Below are positions 9,013 to 16,395 of a stretch of 35,269 nucleotides of DNA, piece by piece (within the stretch, counting starts at the first letter, position 1; every line of letters begins with the position of its first letter). Under the pieces are notes generated by a model that had not been told where the DNA came from, did not search any database, and saw only the letters and a list, made by a program, of their open reading frames with translations. The stretch lies in the NCBI RefSeq assembly GCF_020037125.1, contig NZ_JAIQDG010000065.1:1-35269 (forward strand). Direction: 5' to 3'. The DNA is from Myxococcus sp. RHSTA-1-4 (lineage in GTDB: Bacteria; Myxococcota; Myxococcia; Myxococcales; Myxococcaceae). The translations under genes were made by a program, and so were the position numbers.

Positions 9013-9882
9013 ATGCAGAGCAGCAAGTGGCGAGTCATCACGCGCGCGGGGGCGGCCGTCGTCGTCCTGGGGATTGCGCCGGTGTCCGTGGCGCTGGCCG
9101 CCGGGGAAGAGCCCGGCTCTATCGAGGGCTCGAGCATTCCTCCGAGCAAGGTCATCGCCGAGCGGCCGTTGTACCGGCCTCCTCCGCTGACGGGGCAGGG
9201 GGACGAGGCGCGGAAGAACGCGAAGGCGTTCGTCACCTGGGCGGGAGAGTCCGTCTCGCTGGAGCAGGAGGCGGGACGCAAGGTGCTGCGGGAGGCGGCG
9301 AAGAACCCTGAAATCGTCAAGGCGCTGACGGAGGAGGCCCTCGAGGCGCAGCGCAACGGGGACACCAGCCGGGGGCTGGTGGCGCTGGGACTGCTCGGGG
9401 AGATGCGCACCTATGACGGGGCGAAGTTCCTCGTCGAGTTCGTCCGGATGCCGCTGCCCAGGGAGGGCACCTACATCGAGGGCGAGCTCCAGGAAGAGGC
9501 CCTGCAGGCGATGCTCCAGGCGAAGGCCGTGGCGGGGCTGGCGTACATGCGCAGCGCGGACTTCGACCGCGAGGTGCTGTACCAGGCCGGCAAACACCCG
9601 TCCGTCATCGTCCGCGCGGAGGCCATCAGCGCCTACCTGTGGAACCAGGGCGACTCGCTGGAGGCGCGCAAGCTGCTGTCGTCCTACGTGCGCCCGGAGG
9701 AGCGTCTGTTCCTGGACCGCGTCCGGCGCGTCGCGGGCGAAGGCGCGGAGACGTTCAACAAGAAGCTGGCGCTCTACCTGGAGGCCCACCCCGAGCTGAA
9801 GGCGCCGAAGCCCGAGCCCAAGGAGCCCCGGCCGCCCGAGGAGAAGCCCTACATCTTCGACGAGAACCCGCCCGAGTTCTGA
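9013..9882 (+). CDS. Exported helical-repeat (HEAT-like) protein
   Basis: 289 residues from ATG 9013, with GGAG at 9001-9004. A Sec signal peptide is clear (KWRVITRAGAAVVVLGIAPVSVALA, cleavage near residue 29-30). The mature protein is nearly all predicted helix, with repeated amphipathic pairs such as EALEAQRNGDTSRGLVALGL, EEALQAMLQAKAVAGLAYM and SVIVRAEAISAYLW, typical of HEAT or TPR-like solenoids. The tail is Pro/Glu/Lys rich and ends FDENPPEF. It is the first gene of a tightly spaced operon with the HExxH protein (32 bases to its ATG) and the Kelch-like lipoprotein. A scaffold or chaperone role for the putative protease is possible but is inference from position only. Confidence 0.72.
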   Translation: MQSSKWRVITRAGAAVVVLGIAPVSVALAAGEEPGSIEGSSIPPSKVIAERPLYRPPPLTGQGDEARKNAKAFVTWAGESVSLEQEAGRKVLREAAKNPEIVKALTEEALEAQRNGDTSRGLVALGLLGEMRTYDGAKFLVEFVRMPLPREGTYIEGELQEEALQAMLQAKAVAGLAYMRSADFDREVLYQAGKHPSVIVRAEAISAYLWNQGDSLEARKLLSSYVRPEERLFLDRVRRVAGEGAETFNKKLALYLEAHPELKAPKPEPKEPRPPEEKPYIFDENPPEF

Positions 9883-9914
9883 CCTTTGCGCGCTGAAGCG
9901 GAGTGAGTACGCCC

Positions 9915-10778
9915 ATGAATCTCAAGCAAGGCATTACCCTGATGTCGTCCCTCCTCGTCCTCGGCCTCGGGGCCGAGGCCGGCGCCGTCTGTGTCCAGAC
10001 GGGCGCGAGCCAGGCGGACCGGGACCTCTGGAACACCCACGGCTGCTGGCAGGACTACTTCCTCTGGCAGTACCGCGCCTACGGCCTTCGCTCGGGTGAC
10101 TGGAGCGGGCGTGGCTGGAATGACGCCTGCAACGTGTCGCTCGAGTTCCCCAAGCACTGGAACGCGTCCTACCTGGTGAACTACGGCCTGGAGGATGACT
10201 GGTGGCAGTCGTTCCACGGCACGGTGGACTACCGGGCCACGGCGGAGGCCGCGAGCAGCCGCTACCACGACAGCCTGTATCACAGCATCACCGACCGGAC
10301 GGATGTCTTCGGGACCTTCACCCCGCGGTTCTGGCCGTGGGACACGGACCGCGTCCAGACGGCGTGCCCGCTCTACAACCCGGCGGCCACCAACTCCAAC
10401 CCGGGCTCTCGCGCGGGTGACTACATGCACGAGGGGTGGCACGCGTACTTCGACAAGTACAACTTCAACAACGGCAGCGTCGGCGGCCACCGGCCCGGCC
10501 CGCAGGGCGCCTGCACCATCAACGGCTGTGACTACTTCTACTTCCACGGCATCGGCGAGTATGCCTTTGGCGCGATGTGGGAGAACGATGGCACGGCCAA
10601 CCGCTTCCACTCGCCCAATCAGGTGCAGGTGGAGTTCCTCTGCGACGTGGCGGACCAGCCCCAGTGGTGGATTCCCAACAGCGTGCGTCAGTCGGCGGCG
10701 GCGGATGCCAACCGCCGCGCGGTGTCGCGGTTCATCAACGGCCCGGGGTATAGCTGCGGCAGCCCGAGGCCCTGGTAG
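9915..10778 (+). CDS. Secreted candidate zinc metallopeptidase (HEGWH motif)
   Basis: 287 residues from ATG 9915; a GTG at 9903 would add four residues and sits on the GGAG site. The N-terminus is a signal peptide (GITLMSSLLVLGLGAEAGA). The mature protein is aromatic-rich with several Cys (VCVQTG, HGCWQDYF, NDACN, TACPLY, ACTINGCDY, EFLCDV, YSCGS), suiting an exported disulfide-bonded protein. A zinc-protease-like HExxH lies at residues 172-176 (YMHEGWHAYFDKY). Possible third ligands follow in FHGIGEYAFGAMW: H211 or E215, about 35-39 residues on. The family is unknown to me, so protease activity is inferred from the motif and export. It lies between the helical-repeat and Kelch-like genes in one operon. 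Confidence 0.6.
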   Translation: MNLKQGITLMSSLLVLGLGAEAGAVCVQTGASQADRDLWNTHGCWQDYFLWQYRAYGLRSGDWSGRGWNDACNVSLEFPKHWNASYLVNYGLEDDWWQSFHGTVDYRATAEAASSRYHDSLYHSITDRTDVFGTFTPRFWPWDTDRVQTACPLYNPAATNSNPGSRAGDYMHEGWHAYFDKYNFNNGSVGGHRPGPQGACTINGCDYFYFHGIGEYAFGAMWENDGTANRFHSPNQVQVEFLCDVADQPQWWIPNSVRQSAAADANRRAVSRFINGPGYSCGSPRPW

Positions 10779-10796
10779 TAGGACACGGAGACGGTG

Positions 10797-12023
10797 ATGG
10801 CACGTCTGGAGCGTGAAGTGGCGATGCCGTTCCGGACGTGCCTGTCATCGGCCCTGCTCGTGGGCGTGCTGGCCTGCTGCTCGGGCCAGGCGCCGGGCGG
10901 GACGCGGGAGCGGGGCACCTGGGAGCTCCTGTCCGGGGGCGCTGCTCCGAGCGCGGGCCTCCAGCAGGCCGCGGCCTTCAGCGGCCGGGAAGTGCTGGTC
11001 TGGGGCGGGCTGGGAGACTGCACGCTCAACGGCGCCTGCGGAGATGGCGCGCGGTTCGACCTGGAGGCTCGCCGGTGGACGGCGATGTCCGGGGCCGGTG
11101 CGCCGGCCGCGAGATACCTGCACACGGGGGTGTGGACGGGGCGCGAGCTGCTCGTCTGGGGCGGCGTGGGCTGTGGCGAGCGGCCGAACCTGCCGTGCGC
11201 GGACGGGGCGGCCTATGCGCCGGACTCGGACACGTGGAAGGCCCTGCCGCGTGAGGGCGCGCCGTCCGCCCGGGGCTGGCACGTGGCGGCGTGGACGGGG
11301 CGGTGGATGCTGGTGTGGGGCGGAGAGGAGCCCCAGCAGCCGCGCGTCCTGGGAGACGGCGCGCGGTACGACGTGGAGACAGGCGTGTGGACGGGGATGT
11401 CCGCGGTGGGGGCTCCCTCGGCGCGTCGTTACCACTCGGCGGTGTGGACGGGAGAGGAGCTGCTCGTCTGGGGGGGCACGGGTGGGGCGCAGGTGGACAC
11501 GGCCCTGGGAGATGGCGCGGCGTATTCGCCGGAGACGGATACGTGGCGGCCTCTCCGGGCCGAGGGGGCGCCGCGGGCGCGCTGGGCGCATACGGCGGTG
11601 TGGACGGGGACGGAGCTGGTGGTTTGGGGCGGCCTGGGTTGCGGGAGCGACGGGCCGGGAGCGCCGCGTTACTGCGAGGACGGGGCTCGGTATGACTCGA
11701 AGCGGGAGACCTGGACGCCGCTGCCGAAGGCGGGGGCGCCGACGCCGCGCACCGGGCACTCGATGGTGTGGACGGGGCAGGAGGTGCTCGTGTGGGGAGG
11801 CGCCTCGAGCGCGTGTGCGAATGGGACGTCGGGTGCTTGCGCGGACGGCGCGGCGTATGACCCGGCGCGTAACCAGTGGACGGCGCTGAGCGCCCGGGGC
11901 GCTCCCGCGGCGCGGGCGGGGCACACGGCGGTGTGGACGGGACAGGCGATGTTCCTCTGGGGTGGTATGGGGGCCTCGGAGGGTGAGGCCACCTTGCTGG
12001 ACGGGGCGCTGCTGGTGCCGTGA
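10797..12023 (+). CDS. Kelch-like seven-repeat beta-propeller lipoprotein
   Basis: 408 residues from ATG 10797, with GGAG at 10787-10790; an ATG at 10824 is a second possibility directly before the signal peptide. The signal peptide ends in a lipobox-like LVGVLACC, so the protein is probably lipid-anchored at the outer membrane. Seven repeats of about 55 residues follow, each with the pattern GAPxARxxHxAVWTGxELLVWGG and ending W..L. This is a Kelch or galactose-oxidase-like propeller, and seven copies is a closed-propeller number. Such proteins usually bind protein or glycan ligands; no catalytic residues are evident. It starts 18 bases after the HExxH gene stop, so it is very likely co-transcribed. 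Confidence 0.82.
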   Translation: MARLEREVAMPFRTCLSSALLVGVLACCSGQAPGGTRERGTWELLSGGAAPSAGLQQAAAFSGREVLVWGGLGDCTLNGACGDGARFDLEARRWTAMSGAGAPAARYLHTGVWTGRELLVWGGVGCGERPNLPCADGAAYAPDSDTWKALPREGAPSARGWHVAAWTGRWMLVWGGEEPQQPRVLGDGARYDVETGVWTGMSAVGAPSARRYHSAVWTGEELLVWGGTGGAQVDTALGDGAAYSPETDTWRPLRAEGAPRARWAHTAVWTGTELVVWGGLGCGSDGPGAPRYCEDGARYDSKRETWTPLPKAGAPTPRTGHSMVWTGQEVLVWGGASSACANGTSGACADGAAYDPARNQWTALSARGAPAARAGHTAVWTGQAMFLWGGMGASEGEATLLDGALLVP

Positions 12024-12057
12024 GCGCACTGCGGGGCCACCACTCGGAGCGCGGGGC

Positions 12058-12816
12058 TCAAGTGGATGAGCGCCCGCCTATCTCCGGGAAGCGCTCGTAG
12101 GCCCGCAGGAGCGCGTCCAGGTGCGCGGGGTTGTCGAGGTCGAGCGGCGCATCCGTGAGCCGGACAATCCACCCGTCCGACGCGGTATGCCGCGCCCGTG
12201 AGAGCAGGTCCGCGTCGCGGGACGGGTCCGGGAACCTGAGGGCCCGTGAGGAGGCGGCCGACCAGTAGTTCAACCACCCCAGGTACTGCGGAATCTCTGG
12301 CGAGCGGATGTGCTCTGGGAACTTCAGCGCCGGCAGGCCTCGTGGCGGGACCCCCGGCTTCTGCAGAGGATCGACTGTCTGCCGTGAGATCTCCACGCTC
12401 GCGTTGAATGGTGTCGCGTGCCCCCAGAACGCGTGCGCGGCCTCCGCGATTGCCTCCAGCACATCTGCTGCCGCCGCGATGGCGTCAGCGGTCAGGGACA
12501 GCCTGGCATGCACCTCGAGTTGGGCCTGCCCACCCGAGGAACTGGTCGCCGAGCCTGCCCACCCGCTCACCGAAACGTAGTCACTCATGTTCCCGTTGTG
12601 GAGGAGCGGAAACTCCCCGTCGAACGTCTGTTGGGCGAGCCATGCATCGCGATTCGCCAGGAGGGTGCGCTGCCCCTCTTCGGAAGTCGTCCACCCCAGC
12701 CGCAGACCGGGGAACGCACGCTCCATTCCATGAACAACCGCCAATGAGCGGCCATCGTTGCCCACGAGCTCCGGCGCGTAGACGATGAGTCCTATGTCAT
12801 CTTGCGGAGTCGGCAT
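12058..12816 (-). CDS. DUF5953-type protein, probable immunity partner
   Basis: 252 residues from ATG 12816, two bases after the TGA of the upstream toxin-like gene, so the two are almost certainly translationally coupled. The sequence fits the myxobacterial family I know as DUF5953: IGLIVYAPELVGNDGRSLAV, HGMERAFPGLRLGW, AFWGHATPFNASVEI, FPEHIRSPEIPQYLGWLNYW and the C-terminal LTDAPLDLDNPAHLDALLRA. It has no signal peptide and is predicted cytoplasmic. Members of this family repeatedly sit after DUF6310 lipoproteins, which suggests immunity to a secreted toxin; this is inference from gene order. The gene is intact although its partner is frameshifted. Confidence 0.72.
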   Translation of the reverse strand: MPTPQDDIGLIVYAPELVGNDGRSLAVVHGMERAFPGLRLGWTTSEEGQRTLLANRDAWLAQQTFDGEFPLLHNGNMSDYVSVSGWAGSATSSSGGQAQLEVHARLSLTADAIAAAADVLEAIAEAAHAFWGHATPFNASVEISRQTVDPLQKPGVPPRGLPALKFPEHIRSPEIPQYLGWLNYWSAASSRALRFPDPSRDADLLSRARHTASDGWIVRLTDAPLDLDNPAHLDALLRAYERFPEIGGRSST

Positions 12817-12818
12817 TT

Positions 12819-13741
12819 TCAGCACCAGTCCATGACGGCGACGTCGAGCCTGCGATCCTCTCGCTCCAGCGCGGCTTTATGCGCGGCGCTTCGCACGCCT
12901 ACCTGAAAGCGGAATCCACAGGCCGCGGCAAGAGCACGCTCGCGCTGTAACTCCTTCACCTGCTTCTTGATGACGATGTCTCGCAGGTCGGGAGGGTACG
13001 TGTCGAAGTTATCGGTCTTGACCTCCCACAGCACACGCGCGCGAAGCTGAAGTGCGTCGAAGCGCTTCCCGTTGACGAGCAGATCCGTGTACCGGGGAAG
13101 TCGTTCTGGGGAACCGTGTCGGCACATTGATTGTGCAGGGCATCGCCGCCGAGGTGTGGCACGGGCCGAGGGGTGCACTCAGGACGGCGCTCTTTCTCGA
13201 GGGACTCGGGTGGAACCGGAGGAAACCAGTCCTGCCCTGATGGGGACCCCTCTGGCTTGGGCCTTCGTTCCGCCAAGGGCACGGGCGGGGCAGGCTCCGC
13301 TTCAGTCACGGGGCCCGCTTCCTCGGGATGGTGTCGCCTCAGTTCATACGCATCCAGTTCCTCCTTGATGGCGACCGCCACCACCACGGCGCCGATGATG
13401 ACCACCGCACCCACCACGATGTACGGCTGCGACAGGAGGCAGATGCCGACCATCGCGGGCACCGCCACGGCGCCCGCGGAAGCCACCGTGCAGCGGCGCT
13501 CGGGGTCGTGGAAGCGAACCTTCCGGGTGTCGAGCGTGTGAAAGCATCGTTCAACCACCACGGGCCAGGGATGCGAAGCCTCCTGGACGACACACCGTCC
13601 CTGGTCCCTCCAGGGCAACGCCGCCGCTCTCTGGAGGTTCTCGAGCCTCGGGTTGCGGGTCACGGGCTCCCTCGGGCCCGGCCCCGTCGTGGCGCAGGCC
13701 GAGAGAAGGAGCATGAGCGCGATGCAGGCGCGGAGACGCAT
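12819..13741 (-). pseudogene. DUF6310-type lipoprotein with C-terminal nuclease-like domain, frameshifted
   Basis: Starts at ATG 13741 with a lipoprotein signal (LRACIALMLLLSAC). A two-helix membrane or hydrophobic segment follows (VAVPAMVGICLLSQPYIVVG, AVVIIGAVVVAVAI), then a Pro/Glu-rich linker. The C-terminal domain is in a different frame: it reads ALHNQCADTVPQNDFPG, then needs a shift near 13087-13090 to continue as TDLLVNGKRFDALQLRARVL and WEVKTDNFDTYPP through MDWC at 12819. The local bases are an ACAC run, so a two-base duplication would explain it. The D...EVK pattern resembles a PD-(D/E)XK endonuclease toxin fold. The paired DUF5953 gene follows immediately. It could be a real mutation, a sequencing error, or phase variation at the dinucleotide. 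Confidence 0.7.
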
Positions 13742-13790
13742 GGCAGCGTCCGTTCCGCGTTCGCTGATGTCGAGCCGTGGCATTATCCTC

Positions 13791-13815
13791 GATTTGTATG
13801 TTAAATATGTAAAAA
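13791..13815. promoter_or_regulatory. AT-rich island between divergent lipoprotein genes
   Basis: A run of about 25 bases is almost entirely A/T in a DNA context of about 70% GC. It contains a near-perfect direct repeat, TATGTTAAA followed by TATGTAAAA (13797-13814). It lies 16 bases before the ATG at 13832 and 50 bases before the divergent ATG at 13741, so it most likely holds one or both promoters. No confident -35/-10 pair could be assigned. Confidence 0.5.
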
Positions 13816-13831
13816 CGGAAAGGTGCTGCCC

Positions 13832-14194
13832 ATGAACCAGCCGCTGAAGAGTGTGTTGTTCCGGGGTGTCCTCGTGCTCGCCGTCACCGTGCTTGGTGGC
13901 TGCGGCGTGGTCGATGAAGGTGCCGCTGCTCCCTCGGAGCTGGCGTCCGGGGAGAGCGACCTTGCCTCGGAGTGCTGCATCGCCCTGCCGGGGACGCAGC
14001 AGTCCTTCTGTGACGGCCTTCCTCAGACTCCGGGCCGCTGCAACGGCGCCAACGGGGGCACGTCCTGCACGTGGACGTGCTCGTGCTGCGTGGCGCAGCC
14101 TGGAACGCCGCAGAGCTTCTGTGACGGCCTCCCGCAGACTCCGGACCGCTGCAACCAGGCCAACGGCGGCACTTCCTGCACCTGGGGCTGCTGA
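13832..14194 (+). CDS. Cys-rich lipoprotein with two tandem 36-residue repeats
   Basis: 120 residues from ATG 13832, with AAAGG about nine bases upstream. The signal peptide ends in the lipobox VLGGC. After an acidic Ala/Ser linker come two near-identical 36-residue modules, encoded at 13973-14080 and 14084-14191 and separated by one Ser codon. Each has six cysteines in the pattern CC, FCDGLPQTP, RCN, NGGTSC and TWxC, compatible with three disulfides per module in a small knotted fold. The stop follows the last Cys directly. I do not recognise a characterised family; a surface-exposed adhesin, inhibitor or effector is possible. It is divergent from the toxin-like gene, with the AT-rich island between. 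Confidence 0.72.
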   Translation: MNQPLKSVLFRGVLVLAVTVLGGCGVVDEGAAAPSELASGESDLASECCIALPGTQQSFCDGLPQTPGRCNGANGGTSCTWTCSCCVAQPGTPQSFCDGLPQTPDRCNQANGGTSCTWGC

Positions 14195-14227
14195 GTCACA
14201 CAGGGAGGTCCTCCCGGGAGGCGGTGC

Positions 14228-15670
14228 TCACCGCCGTGCCGCCGTCCGGAGCGCCTCCATCATCGCGTCCAGGTCCGCGTCGGTGGTGAGCGGGTTGATG
14301 AGGGTGACGCGCAGGTACACGCCCTTCGGCAGCTTCGTCTGCACGAGGTAGAAGTCCCCGCGCGTCACCAACCGCTCACGCAGGCGCGCCTGGAGGGCAT
14401 CCCACTCCGCTGGCGGCACGTGCGCGGGGGTGTGGCGGAAGCAGAGGATGTTGCAGTCGGGTGGCACCGCCACCTCGAAGTCGCCGGCGGCGGACAGGCG
14501 CCTGGCGAAGCGGCGGGCCTGCTCGTACGACTCCGTCACCGCCTCCGAGAACAGGCGCGTGCCCAGCACCGAGAGGCACGTGTACACCTTGAGCGCCATC
14601 ATCTCCTTGGTGCACTCCAGGGTGCGCAGGGCCACGTCGCTCCACGGTTGCTCGGCCTCGCCGTGGAAGAGGTAGCTGGCCTCCTGGGCGAAGGCCTCGA
14701 AGGAGCGTGAGCCGTCGCGGAAGAGGACGGCTGTCACCAGCGCCGGCATCAGCAGCCCCTTGTGCGCGTCCCACACCACCGAGTCCGCCCGGTCGATGCC
14801 TCGCACCAGGTGGCGGTACGTGGGGCTGAGGGTGGCGGCGGCGCCGTGCGCGCCATCCACGTGGAACCAGAGGCCATGGCGCTCGCAGAAGTCGGCCACG
14901 GGCTCCAGCGGGTCGAAGGCGCCGGTGGCGGTGGAGCCGGCGCTGGCCACCACGGCAATCACCTTGCGCCCGGCGAGCGTGGCCGTCTTCATCGCGGTGT
15001 CCAGCGCCTCCGGCCGCAAGCGGAAGCAGTCATCCACCGCGACGGGCGTCACGCCGCCCTCGCCCCAGCCCATGATGCGGGTGGCGCGGGAGATGGAGTA
15101 GTGCGCCGACTTCGGCACCAGCACGGTGAGGGGCGGGCCCGCGTGGGCGCCTCCGTTCCATGCGTCGTACCCGGCCTTCGCCTGGCGTGCGGCGAGCAGC
15201 GCGGTGAGGTTGCCGGCGGAGCCTCCGGAGGTGAGCACGCCGTCGGTGGTCTCCGGCAGGCCCAGGCGTCCGGCCATCCACCGCAGCACGTTGCGCTCCA
15301 TGGCGGTGGAGACGGGGCCCATCTCGTACACGGCCATGCCGTTGTTGAGCAGCGAGGAGACGGCGTCGCACAGGGCTGCGAGTGGCACGGGCGCCGTCAC
15401 CTGGTGGCCGGCATAGCGCGGGTGGTGCAGGTGGTTGGAGCCGGACAGCACCCGGGCGACGAGGTCCGCGAAGTCGCCCGTGGGCTCCTCGGGGAAGGCC
15501 GCGGCGAAGCGGTCCACGTTCACCGCGGGCGCGGCCCAGGGGAGCACCGGCCCCTCGCCACGCTCCGCCTGGGTCAGGTACTCGGCCAGCATGTCCACCA
15601 GCCGGTGGCCCTCGTGGCGGAACGTCTCTGCGTCGTAGGCGGCGGCAACGCGGCGGCGGAAGTCCGTCAT
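14228..15670 (-). CDS. PLP-dependent group II (aromatic L-amino-acid type) decarboxylase
   Basis: 480 residues from ATG 15670; earlier in-frame sequence is low-complexity and unlikely to be coding. It has the full group II decarboxylase architecture: an N-terminal HEGHRLVDMLAEYL helix, GSNHLHHPRYAGHQV, TSGGSAGNLTALLAAR, SAHYSISRATRIMG, WFHVDGAHGAA and the Schiff-base lysine K304 in VVWDAHKGLLMP, where the His before Lys is typical. The C-terminal domain includes CNILCFRHTP and LRVTLINPLTT. The reaction is alpha-decarboxylation of an amino acid to an amine; the substrate (tyrosine, tryptophan, DOPA, 2,4-diaminobutyrate or glutamate) cannot be told from sequence alone. It stands alone, convergent with the Cys-rich lipoprotein and divergent from the SelW-like gene. 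Confidence 0.9.
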   Translation of the reverse strand: MTDFRRRVAAAYDAETFRHEGHRLVDMLAEYLTQAERGEGPVLPWAAPAVNVDRFAAAFPEEPTGDFADLVARVLSGSNHLHHPRYAGHQVTAPVPLAALCDAVSSLLNNGMAVYEMGPVSTAMERNVLRWMAGRLGLPETTDGVLTSGGSAGNLTALLAARQAKAGYDAWNGGAHAGPPLTVLVPKSAHYSISRATRIMGWGEGGVTPVAVDDCFRLRPEALDTAMKTATLAGRKVIAVVASAGSTATGAFDPLEPVADFCERHGLWFHVDGAHGAAATLSPTYRHLVRGIDRADSVVWDAHKGLLMPALVTAVLFRDGSRSFEAFAQEASYLFHGEAEQPWSDVALRTLECTKEMMALKVYTCLSVLGTRLFSEAVTESYEQARRFARRLSAAGDFEVAVPPDCNILCFRHTPAHVPPAEWDALQARLRERLVTRGDFYLVQTKLPKGVYLRVTLINPLTTDADLDAMMEALRTAARR

Positions 15671-15816
15671 GACGCGGCGGAACCTAACCGCGCCGCTGGA
15701 ACTGGGGAATGGGGCCGCGGTCTGTTTCCAAGAGTCCGGTTCTCTCTGGATAGGAAGGACCCTGACCGGGCGCGCGCAGGGCTGCTCGGTGGGGCAGGGG
15801 TGGGCGGGCTGGCATG

Positions 15817-15878
15817 GCACCGGGCGGTGCACTAACTCAAGAAGACGGGCGCACACGGCGTGCGTCCCGCGCACACGG
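15817..15878 (+). promoter_or_regulatory. Palindrome and paired direct repeats upstream of the SelW-like gene
   Basis: A palindrome, GCACCG-GG-CGGTGC, lies at 15817-15830. Two perfect copies of GCGCACACGG lie at 15849-15858 and 15869-15878, exactly 20 bases apart, or two helical turns. The second copy ends directly before the ribosome binding site. The arrangement suits a regulator binding on one DNA face, but no factor can be named. Confidence 0.35.
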
Positions 15879-15891
15879 AAGGAGGCCAATC

Positions 15892-16128
15892 ATGGCCGAC
15901 CCCAAGGTGACGATTACGTACTGCAATTCCTGAGGCTACCAGCCTCGGGCCGCCCGTGCGGCGGCCGCGCTGAAGGACGAACTGGACCTGGAGGCGGAGC
16001 TGAAGACGGGACCGTCGGGGAGCTACGAGGTCTCCGTTGACGGCAAGGTGGTCATCAAGAAGCAGACGCTGGCGTTCCCCACGGAGAAGGAAGTCGTGGA
16101 CGCGGTGTCGAAGGCCACGGGGAGGTAG
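15892..16128 (+). CDS. SelW/Rdx-family selenoprotein with in-frame UGA
   Basis: Conceptual translation gives 78 residues with a TGA at codon 14 (15931-15933). The start MADPKVTITYCNS, then U, then GYQPRAARAAAALKDEL matches the thioredoxin-like SelW/Rdx family, whose redox motif is CxxC or CxxU right after the first strand, here C-N-S-U. The rest (ELKTGPSGSYEVSVDGKVV, KKQTLAFPTEKEVVDAV) also fits, and coding quality is equal on both sides of the TGA. GGAGG at 15881-15885 is a strong ribosome binding site six bases from the ATG. A SECIS-like hairpin follows the UGA. The role is probably thiol redox control in the cytoplasm. The alternative is a nonsense mutation of an ancestral Cys codon (TGC to TGA). 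Selenocysteine machinery genes are not in this window. Confidence 0.8.
15948..15966 (+). promoter_or_regulatory. Candidate bacterial SECIS hairpin
   Basis: GGCCGCC, loop CGTGC, GGCGGCC: a perfect seven-bp stem with a five-base apical loop. Fourteen bases separate the UGA from the stem, and 21 separate it from the loop, which is in the range of bacterial SECIS elements. G is the second loop base, as is usual. A smaller hairpin, GGCT-ACC-AGCC, lies directly after the UGA at 15934-15944. Confidence 0.6.
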
Positions 16129-16144
16129 CCCGCTTCGGGCGCGT

Positions 16145-16182
16145 GCTCAACGCTTCGGGGCCGCTACCTCGGAGCGTTGAGC
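16145..16182 (+). terminator. Inverted repeat, possible terminator of the SelW-like gene
   Basis: GCTCAACGCT at 16145-16154 is perfectly complementary to AGCGTTGAGC at 16173-16182, with some further pairing inside the 18-base spacer. It begins 17 bases after the stop codon at 16128. There is no T-tract, so its termination efficiency is uncertain; it might instead be an operator. Confidence 0.5.
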
Positions 16183-16231
16183 CTCCCTGGCCGGTGGCTT
16201 CGCCCGGCATTTCGACTCAGCATGCCGTGTC

Positions 16232-16369
16232 ATGAAGCTCATCCCGTACATCGGGGAGAGCCGCCCAGGAGAGGTGTATGTAAGAGAGGCGCGGCGCTGG
16301 AGGTTGATTGGCCGCATCCTGCCGGAGGACAAGCCCTTCGGAATCGTGACGGCCGTGGAGGGAGAGTGA
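16232..16369 (+). CDS. Small ORF, 45 residues, unknown
   Basis: ATG 16232 to TGA 16367-16369 encodes MKLIPYIGESRPGEVYVREA and a further 25 residues including RLIGRILPEDKPFGIVTAVE. The sequence looks protein-like (charged and hydrophobic residues alternate, no low complexity) and does not follow the usual GC-biased shadow pattern. There is no clear ribosome binding site, and the frame is closed by a stop at 16178. It may be a real small protein or the C-terminal remnant of a larger gene. The lipoprotein gene follows 26 bases later. Confidence 0.35.
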   Translation: MKLIPYIGESRPGEVYVREARRWRLIGRILPEDKPFGIVTAVEGE

Positions 16370-16395
16370 GCCTGGTGATGACGCAGGGAGCGCCC

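Noticed and set aside
14195..14227. GGGAGG/CCTCCC pair between the Cys-rich lipoprotein and the decarboxylase
   Set aside because: The stem is five bases with a three-base loop; not convincing as a terminator.
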